From the NCBI GenBank assembly GCA_031315915.1, contig JALDRK010000023.1:1-64000 (forward strand): a stretch of DNA of 64,000 bases, read 5' to 3'. Below the pieces are notes generated by a model. That model saw nothing but the letters and a program-made list of their open reading frames with translations, was not told the DNA's origin and did not search any database. The position numbers and the translations under genes are program-made. The stretch is from Nitrospirales bacterium (lineage in GTDB: Bacteria > Nitrospirota > Nitrospiria > Nitrospirales > UBA8639). Shown here piece by piece: positions 1 through 10,391 of the stretch. The first letter of the stretch is position 1; each line of letters starts with the position of its first letter.

Positions 1-490
1 TCAGCTGCTCTTTTAATCCAAGGGTATAGTTTCCGCGCCCATCGAAAGCCTTGGCCGAAATCCCACGAAAATCACGGATGCGCGGGAGCGCAATGGTGAC
101 CAGGCGATCCATAAATTCCATCATTTGATTTCCACGCAATGTGACCTTCGCCCCAATAGGCAAACCCTGGCGAAGCTTGAAACCGGCTATGGCTTTTTTG
201 GCCCTCGTTAAAATCGGTTTTTGACCGGTGATGAGCTCTAATTCCGACGCCGCACTCTCTAATAACTTTACATTTTGAACCGCTTCCCCCATCCCTACAT
301 TCAGAACAATCCTCTCGATACGCGGCACCTGCATGGGATTCTTATATCCAAACTCATTCATCATGGCCGGAATAATTTTTTCCCGAAAAGCTACCTTCAA
401 CCTTGGAATATAATTCTCAGGCTTGACTGCCGCCGCCGCCTTTTTTTCTTTACTTTTCGTCGGTGCTTTTGCTTCTGTTTTCGGTTTCAT
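1..490 (-). CDS. rplE: 50S ribosomal protein L5 (partial, 3' end outside window)
   Basis: L5 binds 5S rRNA in the central protuberance of the large subunit. The visible part, read from a start at 490, contains the family core ([20 protein letters not shown], then GMGEAVQN) and continues to the window edge, so the C-terminus is missing. Before the core there is an unusual basic, Ala/Lys-rich extension of about 25 residues that E. coli L5 lacks. The start overlaps the rplX stop as TAATG, which suggests translational coupling and supports this start. Confidence 0.93.
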   Translation of the reverse strand, partial: MKPKTEAKAPTKSKEKKAAAAVKPENYIPRLKVAFREKIIPAMMNEFGYKNPMQVPRIERIVLNVGMGEAVQNVKLLESAASELELITGQKPILTRAKKAIAGFKLRQGLPIGAKVTLRGNQMMEFMDRLVTIALPRIRDFRGISAKAFDGRGNYTLGLKEQL

Positions 491-822
491 TAGGCTTTAT
501 CCAATGTTTCATTTTGGGATTTCTGGTAAACCCTAGCCTTGCGGCCATCCTCAAATATTTTCATTTTTATTCGTGAAGGCTTCTGAACTGATTCGCAAAA
601 TGGCATAACGTTCGAAATGGCAATTGGACCTTCTTTTTCCAAAATTCCACCCTGACGGTTTTTAGCATTTGGCTTCGTATGTCGCTTGAGGATATTCAAC
701 TTCTCTACCGTGACACGACCGATTCGCCTTTCCACATGAAGAACCTTTCCAGATTTTCCACGCTCCTTTCCAGCCACCACCATGACCACATCGCCTTTTT
801 TTATTCGAAATTTAGCTGCCAT
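490..822 (-). CDS. rplX: 50S ribosomal protein L24
   Basis: L24 is an assembly-initiator protein of the large subunit. The 110-residue product has the N-terminal KOW-type segment ([20 protein letters not shown]) and the conserved [11 protein letters not shown] region, at normal length. It lies between rplN and rplE in the standard S10/spc order. Its stop codon overlaps the rplE start. Confidence 0.97.
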   Translation of the reverse strand: MAAKFRIKKGDVVMVVAGKERGKSGKVLHVERRIGRVTVEKLNILKRHTKPNAKNRQGGILEKEGPIAISNVMPFCESVQKPSRIKMKIFEDGRKARVYQKSQNETLDKA

Positions 823-839
823 GTTTTCCCTGCAAAAAA

Positions 840-1208
840 TTATATGACCTCAGGAGCCAACGAAATAATTTTCATGTACTTTTTCTTTCGCAGTTCCCTC
901 GCCACCGGACCGAAAATGCGCGTGCCGACTGGCTCTCCTTGCGCATTCACCAACACACATGCATTTCTGTCAAAACGAATATGCGATCCATCGTCTCGGC
1001 GGCACCCTTTCTTCGTTCGAACAATGACCGCTTTCATGACATCACCCTTCTTCACTGAGGCTTTCGGAATGGCTTCACGAACGGACACCACAATCAGGTC
1101 TCCCAGGGAACCATACCGCCTTTTTGTGCCGCCAAGCACATGGAAGCATCGAACGCTTTTAGCCCCGGAATTGTCCGCTACATCTAAATAGGTATAATTT
1201 TGAATCAT
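840..1208 (-). CDS. rplN: 50S ribosomal protein L14
   Basis: L14 sits at the subunit interface and forms bridge contacts with 16S rRNA. The product is 122 residues, exactly the usual bacterial length. It starts [19 protein letters not shown] and carries the [14 protein letters not shown] segment typical of the family. The frame is intact, and it is 17 bases upstream of rplX on the same strand. Confidence 0.98.
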   Translation of the reverse strand: MIQNYTYLDVADNSGAKSVRCFHVLGGTKRRYGSLGDLIVVSVREAIPKASVKKGDVMKAVIVRTKKGCRRDDGSHIRFDRNACVLVNAQGEPVGTRIFGPVARELRKKKYMKIISLAPEVI

Positions 1209-1281
1209 GGATTAACTCGATTCACCAAACAGCAAAAAAAACCTGCCATTAACATAATCTTCACAAACACCCTTGTATTTT

Positions 1282-1545
1282 TTATTTAGGGATAATGTCC
1301 GATACGCGCCAATGCTTATCTTTACTGATGGGCTTGGAATAGACAACTTTCACTTTGTCGCCAATTTGACAACGATTCCCTTCGTCATGGGCTTTCAATT
1401 TGCTTTTTCTCCTTACTACTTTTCCATAGAAGGCATGTTGCTCAACGCGCACCACCTCTACGACCACGGTCTTTTGCATCTTATTACTGACTACCTTACC
1501 GAAAATGGACTGAGGAACCGATCTTGCTTCTGACATGTTGTTCAA
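1282..1545 (-). CDS. rpsQ: 30S ribosomal protein S17
   Basis: S17 is a primary 16S rRNA-binding protein with an OB fold. The 87-residue product has the diagnostic GKVVSNKMQKTVVVEV and KLKAHDEGN motifs. It may start at either of the first two in-frame methionines (residues 1 and 4). It follows rpmC and precedes rplN, as in most bacterial S10/spc clusters. Confidence 0.96.
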   Translation of the reverse strand: MNNMSEARSVPQSIFGKVVSNKMQKTVVVEVVRVEQHAFYGKVVRRKSKLKAHDEGNRCQIGDKVKVVYSKPISKDKHWRVSDIIPK

Positions 1546-1565
1546 CTTCCCCTTCAGCTGTCTAC

Positions 1566-1751
1566 TTAACTCTTTTGCTGAATAACCGTTCGAACCCTGG
1601 CAATATTTCTTTTAGCTTCTCGAATTTTCATAGGATTTTCCATGCGCCCCATTGCCAATTGGCTACGGAAATGAAAAAGTTCCTGCTTTAATGCATCGAC
1701 TTTTTCCAGTAATTCTGTTTTCTCAAGATTTTTCAACTCTTCAATATCCAT
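1566..1751 (-). CDS. rpmC: 50S ribosomal protein L29
   Basis: L29 is a small helical protein near the polypeptide exit tunnel. I place the start at the ATG at 1751 (MDIEELKNLEK), giving 61 residues, the usual size. An upstream ATG at 1772 adds seven residues with no family resemblance. The helix-turn-helix body includes ELFHFRSQLAMGRMENP and ends in an Arg/Lys-rich helix. It lies directly downstream of rplP. Confidence 0.93.
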   Translation of the reverse strand: MDIEELKNLEKTELLEKVDALKQELFHFRSQLAMGRMENPMKIREAKRNIARVRTVIQQKS

Positions 1752-1772
1752 AACCCCCACCCATCTCGACAA

Positions 1773-2195
1773 TTACAAAACCGGGATTTCCCCACGAATG
1801 ACAAACTTAGTCGCTACAGGTAATTTGTGCCCGGCCAACCGTAAGGCTTCTTCGGCAACAGCCTGGGTCACATCATCCATTTCAAACAGAATTCTTCCCA
1901 ACTTCACCGGCGCAACCCAATACTCCGGGTTCCCCTTTCCTTTACCCATTCGAACTTCTGCAGGCTTTTTAGTGATAGGCTTATCCGGGAAAATCCTGGT
2001 CCAAATTCTTCCACCACGCTTCACATGCCTAGTCATCGCTATTCGAGCAGCCTCAATTTGCCTGGCTGTAATCCGGCCCGGCTCGAGAGTTTTCAGCCCA
2101 TACTGACCGTAAGACACTTCGCCTCCACGGTAGGCCTTACCCCCCAAACGCCCCTTTTGTACTTTTCGAAATTTAACCCGTTTTGGCGATAACAT
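1773..2195 (-). CDS. rplP: 50S ribosomal protein L16
   Basis: L16 helps position A-site tRNA in the large subunit. The product is 140 residues and intact, opening [21 protein letters not shown] with the later [20 protein letters not shown] block, both conserved. It is in the normal place between rpsC and rpmC. Confidence 0.98.
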   Translation of the reverse strand: MLSPKRVKFRKVQKGRLGGKAYRGGEVSYGQYGLKTLEPGRITARQIEAARIAMTRHVKRGGRIWTRIFPDKPITKKPAEVRMGKGKGNPEYWVAPVKLGRILFEMDDVTQAVAEEALRLAGHKLPVATKFVIRGEIPVL

Positions 2196-2229
2196 GGTGA
2201 AACTGCTCCAACATCAAATAAGACAATAT

Positions 2230-2895
2230 TTACAAAAAACCTAATGAGGGCTCATTTTTCTCCAATGACGGAATTTGCGCATCCCCTTTAAACACCCAGG
2301 CCTTGACTCCTATTTGCCCCATCGCAGTTTTGGCTTCTGCAAATCCATACTCAACATCTGCCCTAAGAGTATGCAAAGGCACCCGACCTTCCCGATACCA
2401 TTCTGTTCTGGCAATCTCATGGCCGCCCAGACGACCAGCACAGTAGACTTTTACCCCTAAAGCTCCCAGCCGCAAAGCCGCCGCAACGCTTCGCTTTAAT
2501 GCCCTGCGAAATGACACTCTCTTTTCTAATTGGGTCGCAATATTTTCCGCAACAAGCTGGGCATCCAACTCCGGCTTCTTTATTTCTTTTACGGTCACAA
2601 AAACTTCATTACCATACTGCTGCTCCAGGGAAGCTTTCAATTTATCCACTTCCGCTCCCTTTCGACCAATAATAATCCCAGGTCTTGCGGTATGAATAAT
2701 GAGCTTTAATTGGTTTCCCGAACGTTCAATTTCCACACTAGAAATTCCAGCATGATAGAGCTTTCGCTTAACTAGATCCCTGATCGCCAGATCCTCATGG
2801 AGAAGCTTGGCATAATCCTTCTTCGCATACCATCTCGATCTCCACGTCCTGGTATACCCAAGCCGAAACCCGAAGGGATGAGTCTTCTGGCCCAT
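2230..2895 (-). CDS. rpsC: 30S ribosomal protein S3
   Basis: S3 lines the mRNA entry channel of the small subunit. The 221-residue product begins [20 protein letters not shown]. It has the KH-domain [15 protein letters not shown] motif around residues 73-90 and the C-terminal S3 domain with [20 protein letters not shown]. The frame is uninterrupted, in contrast to rplV immediately upstream. Confidence 0.98.
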   Translation of the reverse strand: MGQKTHPFGFRLGYTRTWRSRWYAKKDYAKLLHEDLAIRDLVKRKLYHAGISSVEIERSGNQLKLIIHTARPGIIIGRKGAEVDKLKASLEQQYGNEVFVTVKEIKKPELDAQLVAENIATQLEKRVSFRRALKRSVAAALRLGALGVKVYCAGRLGGHEIARTEWYREGRVPLHTLRADVEYGFAEAKTAMGQIGVKAWVFKGDAQIPSLEKNEPSLGFL

Positions 2896-2931
2896 TGATT
2901 TTCTCCTGACCGATTAATGGTTCCTAAAAAT

Positions 2932-3267
2932 TCAGACTGCTGGAGCTACGGTAATCGTAATATGGCTGGTACGCTTTTTTATGGGATTTGCCCGCCCCAT
3001 TGATCGCGCCCTAAATCGTTTTAAACGGGGCCGCCATCGACAAACGCCTGAGCCACAAAAAGATTCGCCCTTTTTCAAGTCTGCCCGGCATTAGCCACTG
3101 CCGATTGAAGAAGTTGCTCCGTTCACCGAAGGCAGATTCAGCGTATATTTCAAGATGGACAGTGCTTCCAGGCAGCATTTCTTCCTCTCGACCATATCAA
3201 TCAAATTTCAATCTGGCTTTTCTTGGTGCAATCCTGACAAGTCAAAAATGGCCCTCGCTTCAGACAT
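2932..3267 (-). CDS. rplV: 50S ribosomal protein L22 (reading frame broken by several indels)
   Basis: L22 reaches into the exit tunnel. The only gene expected between rpsS and rpsC is rplV, and its pieces are visible in different frames. They are an ATG at 3267 giving MSEARAI, an internal segment corresponding to L22 around IDMV and LSILKYT, and a C-terminal segment reading [20 protein letters not shown]. The last ends at a stop at 2932. No single frame stays open. The total of 336 bases still fits an L22 of about 110 residues. Loss of this essential gene is implausible, so the likeliest cause is indel errors in the consensus. Confidence 0.8.
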
Positions 3268-3306
3268 TTTCCTTCTCTTTCGCTGCGAACAAATTAATAC
3301 ACAAAC

Positions 3307-3586
3307 CTACTTTAGAGCTACAGCTTTTTCTGTCTTGCCGCTCCATGCCCCTTAAAGAACTGGTAGGAGCAAATCAAGAAGTTTATGCCCGACCATGTTT
3401 TCCGTAACATAGACGGGAATTTTTCCCATTATGGACGGCGAAGGTCAAACCAATCATGTCCGGCACTACAGTAGATCGACGAGACCATGTCTTGATAACT
3501 TTGGAGTCGCGTGATTCCCTGGCTTTTTCAATCTTTTTGGCTAAACACTCATCAATAAACGGGCCTTTCCGAACTGACCTTGGCAT
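3307..3586 (-). CDS. rpsS: 30S ribosomal protein S19 (frameshifted near its middle)
   Basis: S19 contacts S13 and the A-site tRNA in the small-subunit head. The N-terminal part from 3586 is normal ([19 protein letters not shown], then [12 protein letters not shown]). The uncorrected frame ends early, at 67 residues. Adding one base in the A/T runs near 3420-3428 restores [11 protein letters not shown], and another near 3375 restores [11 protein letters not shown], ending at 3307 with the usual size of about 93 residues. The pattern is homopolymer length error. Confidence 0.85.
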
Positions 3587-3601
3587 TGTATCCCCTTACC
3601 G

Positions 3602-4442
3602 TTAGTGCGACTTTTCTTTCTCGCCTGGATATAATCATTTTTGATGTCGGATTTTTCTTGCTTCTTGTTTTATAATTTTAGTGGGTTGCCCCCATGGAGT
3701 AGCAGGATGGGGATTGCCTTGACCAGATTTCCCTTCACCACCTCCGTGAGGATGATCTACCGGGTTCATGACAACTCCTCGGACATGGGGCCTCTTTCCC
3801 AGCCATCGGGACCTTCCGGCTTTACCAATGCTGATGTTATTGTGATCCAAATTCCCTACCTGTCCAACCGTCGCCAAACAGGTTCCTAGAATTTTCCGCA
3901 TCTCCCCGGAGGATAATCGAACTTGAACGTAGACACCCTCTCTTCCCATCACTTGAGCCGAAGCCCCGGCACTCCTGGCCAATTGAGCGCCTTTTCCCAG
4001 GCCGCATTTCAACATTATGCACCACGACGCCCAATGGCATTTCCATCAACGGAATGGCATTTCCTGTCCTGACATCAACACCTGATCCAGACAAAACCAC
4101 ATCTCCAATGACCAGCCCATGAGGAGCCAATATGTAACGTTTTTCTCCATCCGCATAATTCAATAAGGCTATTCTGGCAGTCCGATTCGGATCGTATTCT
4201 AAACTTGCTACCCTGGCCGGGATTCCAACCTTATCTCTCTTAAAATCTATGGCCCGATACAACTTTTTATGCCCACCGCCACGAAATCGAACCGTAATTC
4301 TGCCGTTGTTATTCCGACCACCTGACTGCTGAAAAGACTTCAGCAGGCTTTTCTCTGGCTTATTGGGACCCAACCCCTCCTGGCTGACAATAGACATTCC
4401 ACGACGACCGGGTGAAGTTGGATTAAAGTCTTTAATTGGCAT
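3602..4442 (-). CDS. rplB: 50S ribosomal protein L2 (frameshifted twice)
   Basis: L2 is essential for subunit joining and peptidyl transfer. The first 165 or so residues ([15 protein letters not shown] onward) and a second block ([20 protein letters not shown], then [20 protein letters not shown]) are both unmistakable L2 but lie in different frames. The switch is at an A-run (complement of TTTT at 3992-3995) that appears one base too long. A second shift near 3665-3690 scrambles the basic C-terminus. The full extent fits an L2 of about 280 residues. The conserved HPHGGGEG loop is present. Confidence 0.88.
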
Positions 4443-4480
4443 TGTTTATCCTAAAAGGTCTTTGCATAAGGAACATTGAC

Positions 4481-4768
4481 TTAGGCGCTTTCATACAAAT
4501 CTATCTTTTCGCCTTCCTTCAACGTAACGATAGCTTTTCTCCAGTCTGAACGTTTGCCCAAATAACGACCTTGCCGCTTTCGCTTCCCTTGCACATTTTG
4601 CACATTGACGGAACTGACCTTGACTTGAAAAATCTTTTCTACCGCACGTCGAACATCGATTTTCGTCGCTCTCCCGTCAACGGCAAAGGCCACTGCATTT
4701 TTTGCTTCACGAATAGAAGTAATCTTTTCAGTTAACAACGGCCTGATTAACACATCATGCGAATTCAC
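4481..4768 (-). CDS. rplW: 50S ribosomal protein L23
   Basis: L23 sits at the tunnel exit and docks trigger factor and SRP. The intact 95-residue product has the family opening DVLIRPLLTEK and the central VNVQNVQGKRKRQGRYLG loop that enters rRNA. It lies between rplD and rplB in canonical order. Confidence 0.97.
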   Translation of the reverse strand: MNSHDVLIRPLLTEKITSIREAKNAVAFAVDGRATKIDVRRAVEKIFQVKVSSVNVQNVQGKRKRQGRYLGKRSDWRKAIVTLKEGEKIDLYESA

Positions 4769-4771
4769 GGC

Positions 4772-5408
4772 TCAACCCCACAATTCCTGTATTTCTCCGA
4801 GCGCTTCCTGAGTCACAACCAGGGTTTCGCACCACAGAAGATCGTAAACATTCAAGTCTCTAGACTGGAGGATCTTTAAATTTTTAAGTTTCGACCCGTG
4901 ACGTCGGCCAAGATCGTTAATCGCTCCTCCTACCGTTAAAACAGATTTACCGTGAGCCCCAAGATTGGCTAAAACATTGCCAAGAACCTTGGTTTTTCCC
5001 TCAGCAATATTCAGCTGATCCACGACCACCAGCCTTCCTTCAGCCACCTTGAGGACACATGGAACGCATAGCACATCGATACATCTTTTTTGGCATTTGA
5101 AACCCATACTTACGGGGCTTCGGCCCAAACACTATCCCGCCATGCCGCCAAATAGGCGATCGAACCGACCCGGCCCTTGCTCGCCCGGTATGCTTCTGCT
5201 TCCAAGGCTTTTTCCCAGACCCGCTGACCTCCCCTCGGCCACGCGTCGAAGCCGTCCCCTGACGTTGACTGGCCCGCTGCATAACCACCGCTTGATGGAT
5301 CAATGGCGAACTGTCTTTCCCTTCACCAAAAAACTCATCCGGCAAATCCACCGAACCGACTTTCTTTTTTTGCATACTATAGACTGGAAGTGATCCCATC
5401 ATTCTCAC
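4772..5408 (-). CDS. rplD: 50S ribosomal protein L4 (one frameshift)
   Basis: L4 lines the exit tunnel and, in E. coli, autoregulates the S10 operon. The N-terminal half (GSGKKPWKQKHTGRARAGS, then GGIVFGPKPRKYGFQMPKK) and the C-terminal half (VAEGRLVVVDQLNIAEGKTK) are both clear but in different frames. They break around 5049, where one more A in the AA of the coding strand restores continuity. Translation probably starts at the GTG at 5408 overlapping the rplC stop, or at the ATGs at 5402/5399. Confidence 0.88.
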
Positions 5409-6028
5409 TCAACCTTTTTGATTACAACCATCCCGCCAACAGGTCCGGGAACAGAGCCAGAAACCAGAAGAATATTTTCTTCAACTCTCACGTCAACAAT
5501 GCTGAGCCCCTTCACGGTTATCCGCCTATGGCCCATATGACCAGGCAGCTTTTTATTTTTAAACACACGAGAAGGAAACGAGCTTTGACCAAGAGAGCCA
5601 GGAGCACGATGGAACATGGATCCGTGAGAAGCTGGCCCCCCTGCAAAATGGTGCCGCTTAATGACCCCCTGAAAACCCTTTCCCTTGGAGATGGCCTGAA
5701 CAGACACCGAGTCGCCCTTCGAAAAAATATCGGCTTTTATTTGTTGACCTGGCTCCAACGATCCCTTTGAGGAGAATTCCGCCAGATGCCTCCAGTATTC
5801 CTCTCCGGCCTTTTTCAGATGCCCCAACTCAGGCTTGCAAAGCTTTCCCTTTGAGGTCGACTGAAAACCGATTTGAACTCGAGAATATCCATCCGTCTCG
5901 TTGGTTTTTACTTGAACCACCCCACAAGGACCTGCCTCAATCATGGTCACCGGGGTAAGAGTACGATCTTCGTCGTAAACCTCCAACATTCCCAACTTTT
6001 TTCCAACTAAGCCTTGTATCATAACCAA
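5405..6028 (-). CDS. rplC: 50S ribosomal protein L3
   Basis: L3 nucleates early assembly of the large subunit. The 207-residue product is intact. It has [20 protein letters not shown] at the start and [18 protein letters not shown] toward the end, with the Gln-containing central loop ([20 protein letters not shown]) that approaches the peptidyl transferase centre. The first methionine could be residue 1 or 3. It follows rpsJ by 12 bases. Confidence 0.98.
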   Translation of the reverse strand: MVMIQGLVGKKLGMLEVYDEDRTLTPVTMIEAGPCGVVQVKTNETDGYSRVQIGFQSTSKGKLCKPELGHLKKAGEEYWRHLAEFSSKGSLEPGQQIKADIFSKGDSVSVQAISKGKGFQGVIKRHHFAGGPASHGSMFHRAPGSLGQSSFPSRVFKNKKLPGHMGHRRITVKGLSIVDVRVEENILLVSGSVPGPVGGMVVIKKVE

Positions 6029-6040
6029 TCCCAGCTTTGC

Positions 6041-6358
6041 TTATAATTTAATTTCGACATCAACCCCGGCAGCCAGATTCAGTTTCATCAGCGCATCCAT
6101 GGTCTCTGGAGTTGGCTCCATAATATCCAGCAATCTCTTATGGGTTCGTATTTCAAATTGCTCCCGAGATTTCTTATCGACATGAGTCGACCTTTGAACC
6201 GTAAACTTTTCAATTCTGGTTGGGAGAGGAACAGGACCAGCTATCCGCGCACCACTTCGTCGGACTGTATCCACAATCTCCCTTACAGATTGATCCAAAA
6301 CGCGGTAATCAAACCCTTTTAATCTAATCCGAATCCTTCGATCCCGATCCACAAGCAC
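6041..6358 (-). CDS. rpsJ: 30S ribosomal protein S10
   Basis: S10 is a head protein of the 30S subunit and, as NusE, part of antitermination complexes with NusB. The 105-residue product contains [20 protein letters not shown] and the loop segment [17 protein letters not shown], with the conserved [15 protein letters not shown]. It opens the S10 cluster directly downstream of tuf, an arrangement common in bacteria. Confidence 0.98.
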   Translation of the reverse strand: MLVDRDRRIRIRLKGFDYRVLDQSVREIVDTVRRSGARIAGPVPLPTRIEKFTVQRSTHVDKKSREQFEIRTHKRLLDIMEPTPETMDALMKLNLAAGVDVEIKL

Positions 6359-6390
6359 CTATCCTCACATTTCCTTATCCGCTGTCACCA

Positions 6391-7622
6391 AATCCATTGC
6401 GACCGTGGGCTCAGGCCACGATCTCGGTGACGACCCCGGCCCCCACCGTCCGCCCCCCTTCGCGCACCGCAAACCGTACCCCCTGCTCCATCGCAATCGG
6501 CGGGCCAATTCCCCGCGAATTCATACATTGTCTCCCGGCATCAATTCCACCCCCGGGACCAACTCTGCACCACCCTGTCACATCCGTCGTCCGAAAGCAA
6601 AACTGCAAGTCGATACCCGAAGAACGGCGTATGCCGCCCCCTTCTTCCTTCGTCAACACATACACCTGCCTTGAACTTCGTATGCGGCGTGATAATTCTT
6701 AGGCTTGGCCAACACCATCCCCGCCCACCTTCCTTCGTGCCCCGCAACAACGCTCCAATGTTATCCCCGGCCTGCCCTCATCCAGCACCTGCGGAACATT
6801 TCCACCCCCGTCACCACGGTCGTCTGCGTCGGCTTTGAGCCCCACAATCTCGATTTCATCCCCGACCTTCACCTGCCCCCGTTCCACCCGGCCTGTCACC
6901 ACCGTCCCCCGGCCACCGATGGTAAACACATCTTCACGGGCATCAGGAACGGCTTCTCGATCGCCCGCTGCGGCGTCGGAATATACGCGTCAATGGCCTC
7001 CAATAACCGCATGATCGAGGGCACCCCTTTACCTCACTTTTGGTCCCCTTCGATGGCTTAGATCGCCGGTGTTTCAATCACCACCGGCACGTCATCCCCC
7101 CGGAAAGCCATACTTCGTCAGCAACTCCCTGCACCTCCAATTCCACCAACTCCAACAACTCTTTATCTTCCACCTTGTCCGCTTTATTCAAAAACACCAC
7201 GATATAGGGCACCCCCACCTGCCGCGCCAAGAGAATATGTTCCCGCGTCTGCGGCATCGGTTCATCGGCCGCGCTCACCACCAAAATGGCCCCGTCCATC
7301 TGCGCCGCCCCCGTAATCATGTTCTTGACATAATCCGCATGCTCCCGGACAGTCCACGTGCGCATAGTGCCGATTCTCCGTCTCATACTCCACATGCGAG
7401 ATGGCAATGGTCAGAATTTTGTCGGATCCCGACGGCCTGACTTTCACTGGCCTTCGCCACCATCGTAGGCACAACATTTGCCTTGCCCGTATCCCCCATG
7501 ACTTTCGTCAACGCCGAGGTCAACGTCGTCTTGCCATGGTCCACGTGCCCAATCGTCCCCACATTCACATGCGGCTTCTTCCGCTCAAATTTCGCCTTCG
7601 CCATACCTCAATCCTCCACCAA
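6391..7622 (-). repeat. tuf repeat, copy 1 (degenerate)
   Basis: This long direct repeat matches 22445-23686 on the same strand. It covers the whole tuf gene plus about 20 bases on each side. The first 112 bases (6391-6502) are identical between copies, but further in, copy 1 shows many one-to-few-base insertions and deletions and some substitutions. Copy 1 is about 10 bases shorter overall. Duplicate tuf genes are usually kept identical by gene conversion. Confidence 0.9.
6411..7604 (-). pseudogene. tuf: elongation factor Tu, copy 1 (frame broken many times)
   Basis: EF-Tu delivers aminoacyl-tRNA to the ribosome. The start ([20 protein letters not shown]) and P-loop ([10 protein letters not shown]) are intact and the last residues read [10 protein letters not shown]. 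In between, the frame shifts many times, and pieces such as [20 protein letters not shown] and [20 protein letters not shown] fall in separate frames. One piece reads AADEPMPQ where the other copy has AADGPMPQ. Its position between fusA and rpsJ is the normal str-operon tuf site. It is either a decayed paralogue or, more likely, a poorly resolved consensus of a duplicated gene. Confidence 0.75.
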
Positions 7623-7662
7623 TCAGCTCTTTAAAAATTAGGATTTCTTCAAGAATTAAAAG

Positions 7663-9744
7663 TTAACCGCCTTGATTCTTCTTAATGATTTCCTGGGCCA
7701 ACAACCTTGGCACCACTTCATATTTTTCAAATTCCATGCTATACGTCGCACGTCCCTGCGTCTTCGAACGAAGGTCGGTAGCATAACCAAACATCTCACT
7801 CAACGGAACGACCGCATCGACCACCTGAGATCCTCCACGAGACCGCATGCCCTGGATTTTCCCCCGTCGCCCATTTAAGTCACCAATGACGTCCCCCATA
7901 AAATCCTGAGGGACCAATACCTCCACCTTCATGATAGGCTCAAGGAGGGCAGGCTCGGCTTTTTCACAGGCGCTGACAAGTGCCATTGAGCCAGCAATCT
8001 TAAACGCCATTTCACTTGAGTCGACTTCATGGTATGACCCATCAAATATAGTTACCCGTATATCGCGGAGCGGATAGCCAGCCAAAATCCCACCGAGCAT
8101 CCTTTCCTTGACACCTTTTTCAACCGCTGGAATATATTCCCTGGGAACAACCCCGCCGACAATTTTATTCACAAATTCCAACCCGACCCCAGGTTCGGAA
8201 GGCTCAACCCTCAGATAGACATGACCGTACTGACCACGTCCACCGGTTTGCTTGACATATTTTCCTTCTGCTTCAGCCTTACCGCGAATCGTTTCCCTAT
8301 AAGCCACCTGTGGCTTCCCAACATTGGCTTGGACCTTAAATTCCCTCAATAGCCGGTCGACAATAATTTCCAAATGCAATTCCCCCATTCCGGAAATAAT
8401 GGTCTGCCCCGTCTCTTCATCCGATTGAACCCTGAACGAGGGATCCTCTTGAGCTAATTTCTCCAAAGAAAAGCCCAGCTTATCCATATCCTGCTTGGTT
8501 TTGGGCTCTACCGCCAAAGAAATGACCGGCTCAGGAAACTTAATCACCTCCAAAAGAATTTGGCTTTTCTCATCACTCAGAGTATCACCCGTTCTGGTAT
8601 CTTTTAATCCCACTGCAGCGGCAATATCCCCCGCCGAAACCTGATCAATCTCTTCCCTTTTATTCGCATGCATCTTTAAGAGCCGACCAACCCGCTCCTT
8701 TTTATCTTTGCCAACATTGTAGACATAAGAACCCGAACTCAGACGACCGGAATACACGCGAAAATACGTGAGCTGCCCTGAAAACGGATCGGACATAATC
8801 TTAAAAGCCAGGGCAGAAAACGGCTCATCAGCCTGAGGCTTACGCGTTAACTCATTCCCAGTCTTGGGATCAATTCCCACCACCGGCGGCAGGTCAAGAG
8901 GGGAAGGGAGGTAGTCAACCACGGCATCCAAGAGAGGCTGAACGCCCTTATTTTTGAATGCGGAACCACAAAGTATCGGCGTAATCTTTAACGAAATAGT
9001 CCCCAACCGGATGGCTTTCTTGATCTCTTCAACACTCAACGTTTCCCCACCCAGGTATCGCTCCATTATGGATTCATCAAATTCCGCCACAGAGTCAATC
9101 AGCTTCTCCCTATATTCGTTCGCCTGATCCAAATACTCGGCAGGCACCTCTTCCGTCACAAAATCGGCGCCGAGCGTTTCATCATCAAAGATCAGCGCTT
9201 TCATAGTTAACAGATCAATCACTCCACGAAAACCGTCTTCCTTCCCAACAGGCAGTTGAATCAAAACAGGCCTAGCACCCAATCGATCAATAATAGTCTG
9301 AACAGCCGCAAAAAAGTCGGCTCCGACGCGATCCATCTTATTCAGAAAAGCTATGCGAGGAACTTGATATTTATCCGCCTGCCTCCAAACCGTTTCCGAC
9401 TGAGGCTCCACACCCATAACCGAGTCAAATACAGCCACAGCCCCATCAAGCACTCGAAGCGAACGCTCGACCTCAATGGTAAAATCCACGTGACCCGGTG
9501 TGTCGATAATATTGATTCGCGATTCCTTCCAGAAACATGTCGTGGCCGCTGAGGTAATAGTGATTCCACGCTCACGCTCCTGCTCCATCCAATCCATTTG
9601 AGCGGCACCCTCGTGAACTTCACCGATTTTATGAGAAACTCCGGTATAGAAGAGGACCCTCTCCGTGGTTGTCGTTTTCCCAGCATCAATATGGGCCATA
9701 ATCCCAATATTTCTGGTTCGACTTAATGAGACTTCAGTTGCCAC
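7663..9744 (-). CDS. fusA: elongation factor G
   Basis: EF-G is the translocase GTPase. The intact 693-residue product has G1 ([15 protein letters not shown], near residue 17), switch II (DTPGHVDFT) and the NKMDRVGAD specificity motif, then domains II-V ending near KNQGG. The length is normal. It sits between rpsG and tuf as in the str operon. The absence of any frame error over 2 kb contrasts with the adjacent tuf. Confidence 0.98.
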   Translation of the reverse strand: MATEVSLSRTRNIGIMAHIDAGKTTTTERVLFYTGVSHKIGEVHEGAAQMDWMEQERERGITITSAATTCFWKESRINIIDTPGHVDFTIEVERSLRVLDGAVAVFDSVMGVEPQSETVWRQADKYQVPRIAFLNKMDRVGADFFAAVQTIIDRLGARPVLIQLPVGKEDGFRGVIDLLTMKALIFDDETLGADFVTEEVPAEYLDQANEYREKLIDSVAEFDESIMERYLGGETLSVEEIKKAIRLGTISLKITPILCGSAFKNKGVQPLLDAVVDYLPSPLDLPPVVGIDPKTGNELTRKPQADEPFSALAFKIMSDPFSGQLTYFRVYSGRLSSGSYVYNVGKDKKERVGRLLKMHANKREEIDQVSAGDIAAAVGLKDTRTGDTLSDEKSQILLEVIKFPEPVISLAVEPKTKQDMDKLGFSLEKLAQEDPSFRVQSDEETGQTIISGMGELHLEIIVDRLLREFKVQANVGKPQVAYRETIRGKAEAEGKYVKQTGGRGQYGHVYLRVEPSEPGVGLEFVNKIVGGVVPREYIPAVEKGVKERMLGGILAGYPLRDIRVTIFDGSYHEVDSSEMAFKIAGSMALVSACEKAEPALLEPIMKVEVLVPQDFMGDVIGDLNGRRGKIQGMRSRGGSQVVDAVVPLSEMFGYATDLRSKTQGRATYSMEFEKYEVVPRLLAQEIIKKNQGG

Positions 9745-9855
9745 GCCATCCTCACATAACCAAACCGAAAGACCACATGCCCATTGTCCCCAAACAGGGA
9801 AACCGTCGATACGGGCATGGGCACGGCGGCATTACAATAATTCACATCAATCAGG

Positions 9856-10326
9856 CTACCACCGATAATGGGCAAAGGCGCGATTGGCCTCAGCCATACG
9901 GTGAGTTTCATCACGCTTTTTCACTGCCGAACCATTATTGCTGGCCGCATCCATCAATTCTCCGGCAAGCCGCTCCGGCATACTTTTTCCGCTTCGTGCC
10001 AAAGCACTCTGCTTAATCCAACGTAAGGCCAGGGCAATTTGCCTGACAGGTCGAATTTCAATCGGCACCTGATATGATGCCCCGCCAACCCTCCGAGATT
10101 TCACCTCTACCAACGGCTTTACATTACCCAACGCCGAATGGAAAACCTTGAGCGGATCCTCACCCGTCTTCTCATGTATCAGATCGAATGCACCATAGCA
10201 CACCCTCTCAGCTGTACTCTTTTTCCCATCCTTCATCAAAATATTGAGGAATCTTCCAACGACCAGATCGTTGTATCTCGGATCATGAAAAGCCCTTTGA
10301 TAAATGACAAGCGGTCTACGCGGCAT
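9856..10326 (-). CDS. rpsG: 30S ribosomal protein S7
   Basis: S7 organises the head of the small subunit and is the str-operon autoregulator in E. coli. The 156-residue product reads MPRRPLVIYQRAFHDPRYND at the start. It has the GGASYQVPIEIRP and SNNGSAVKKRDETHRMAEAN conserved blocks. It lies between rpsL and fusA; the 111-base gap to fusA holds nothing recognisable. Confidence 0.98.
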   Translation of the reverse strand: MPRRPLVIYQRAFHDPRYNDLVVGRFLNILMKDGKKSTAERVCYGAFDLIHEKTGEDPLKVFHSALGNVKPLVEVKSRRVGGASYQVPIEIRPVRQIALALRWIKQSALARSGKSMPERLAGELMDAASNNGSAVKKRDETHRMAEANRAFAHYRW

Positions 10327-10391
10327 AAATACCCTCCTCCCCTGTCCTTACTCCCAATAACAAATTTATATGTTTGTCACCCAGGAAGGAA

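Noticed and set aside
3635-4015. Separate second L2-like gene or programmed frameshift in rplB
   Set aside because: The two halves are contiguous and complementary. The slip site is a simple A-run, and similar breaks occur in several neighbours, so a sequence error is simpler than recoding.
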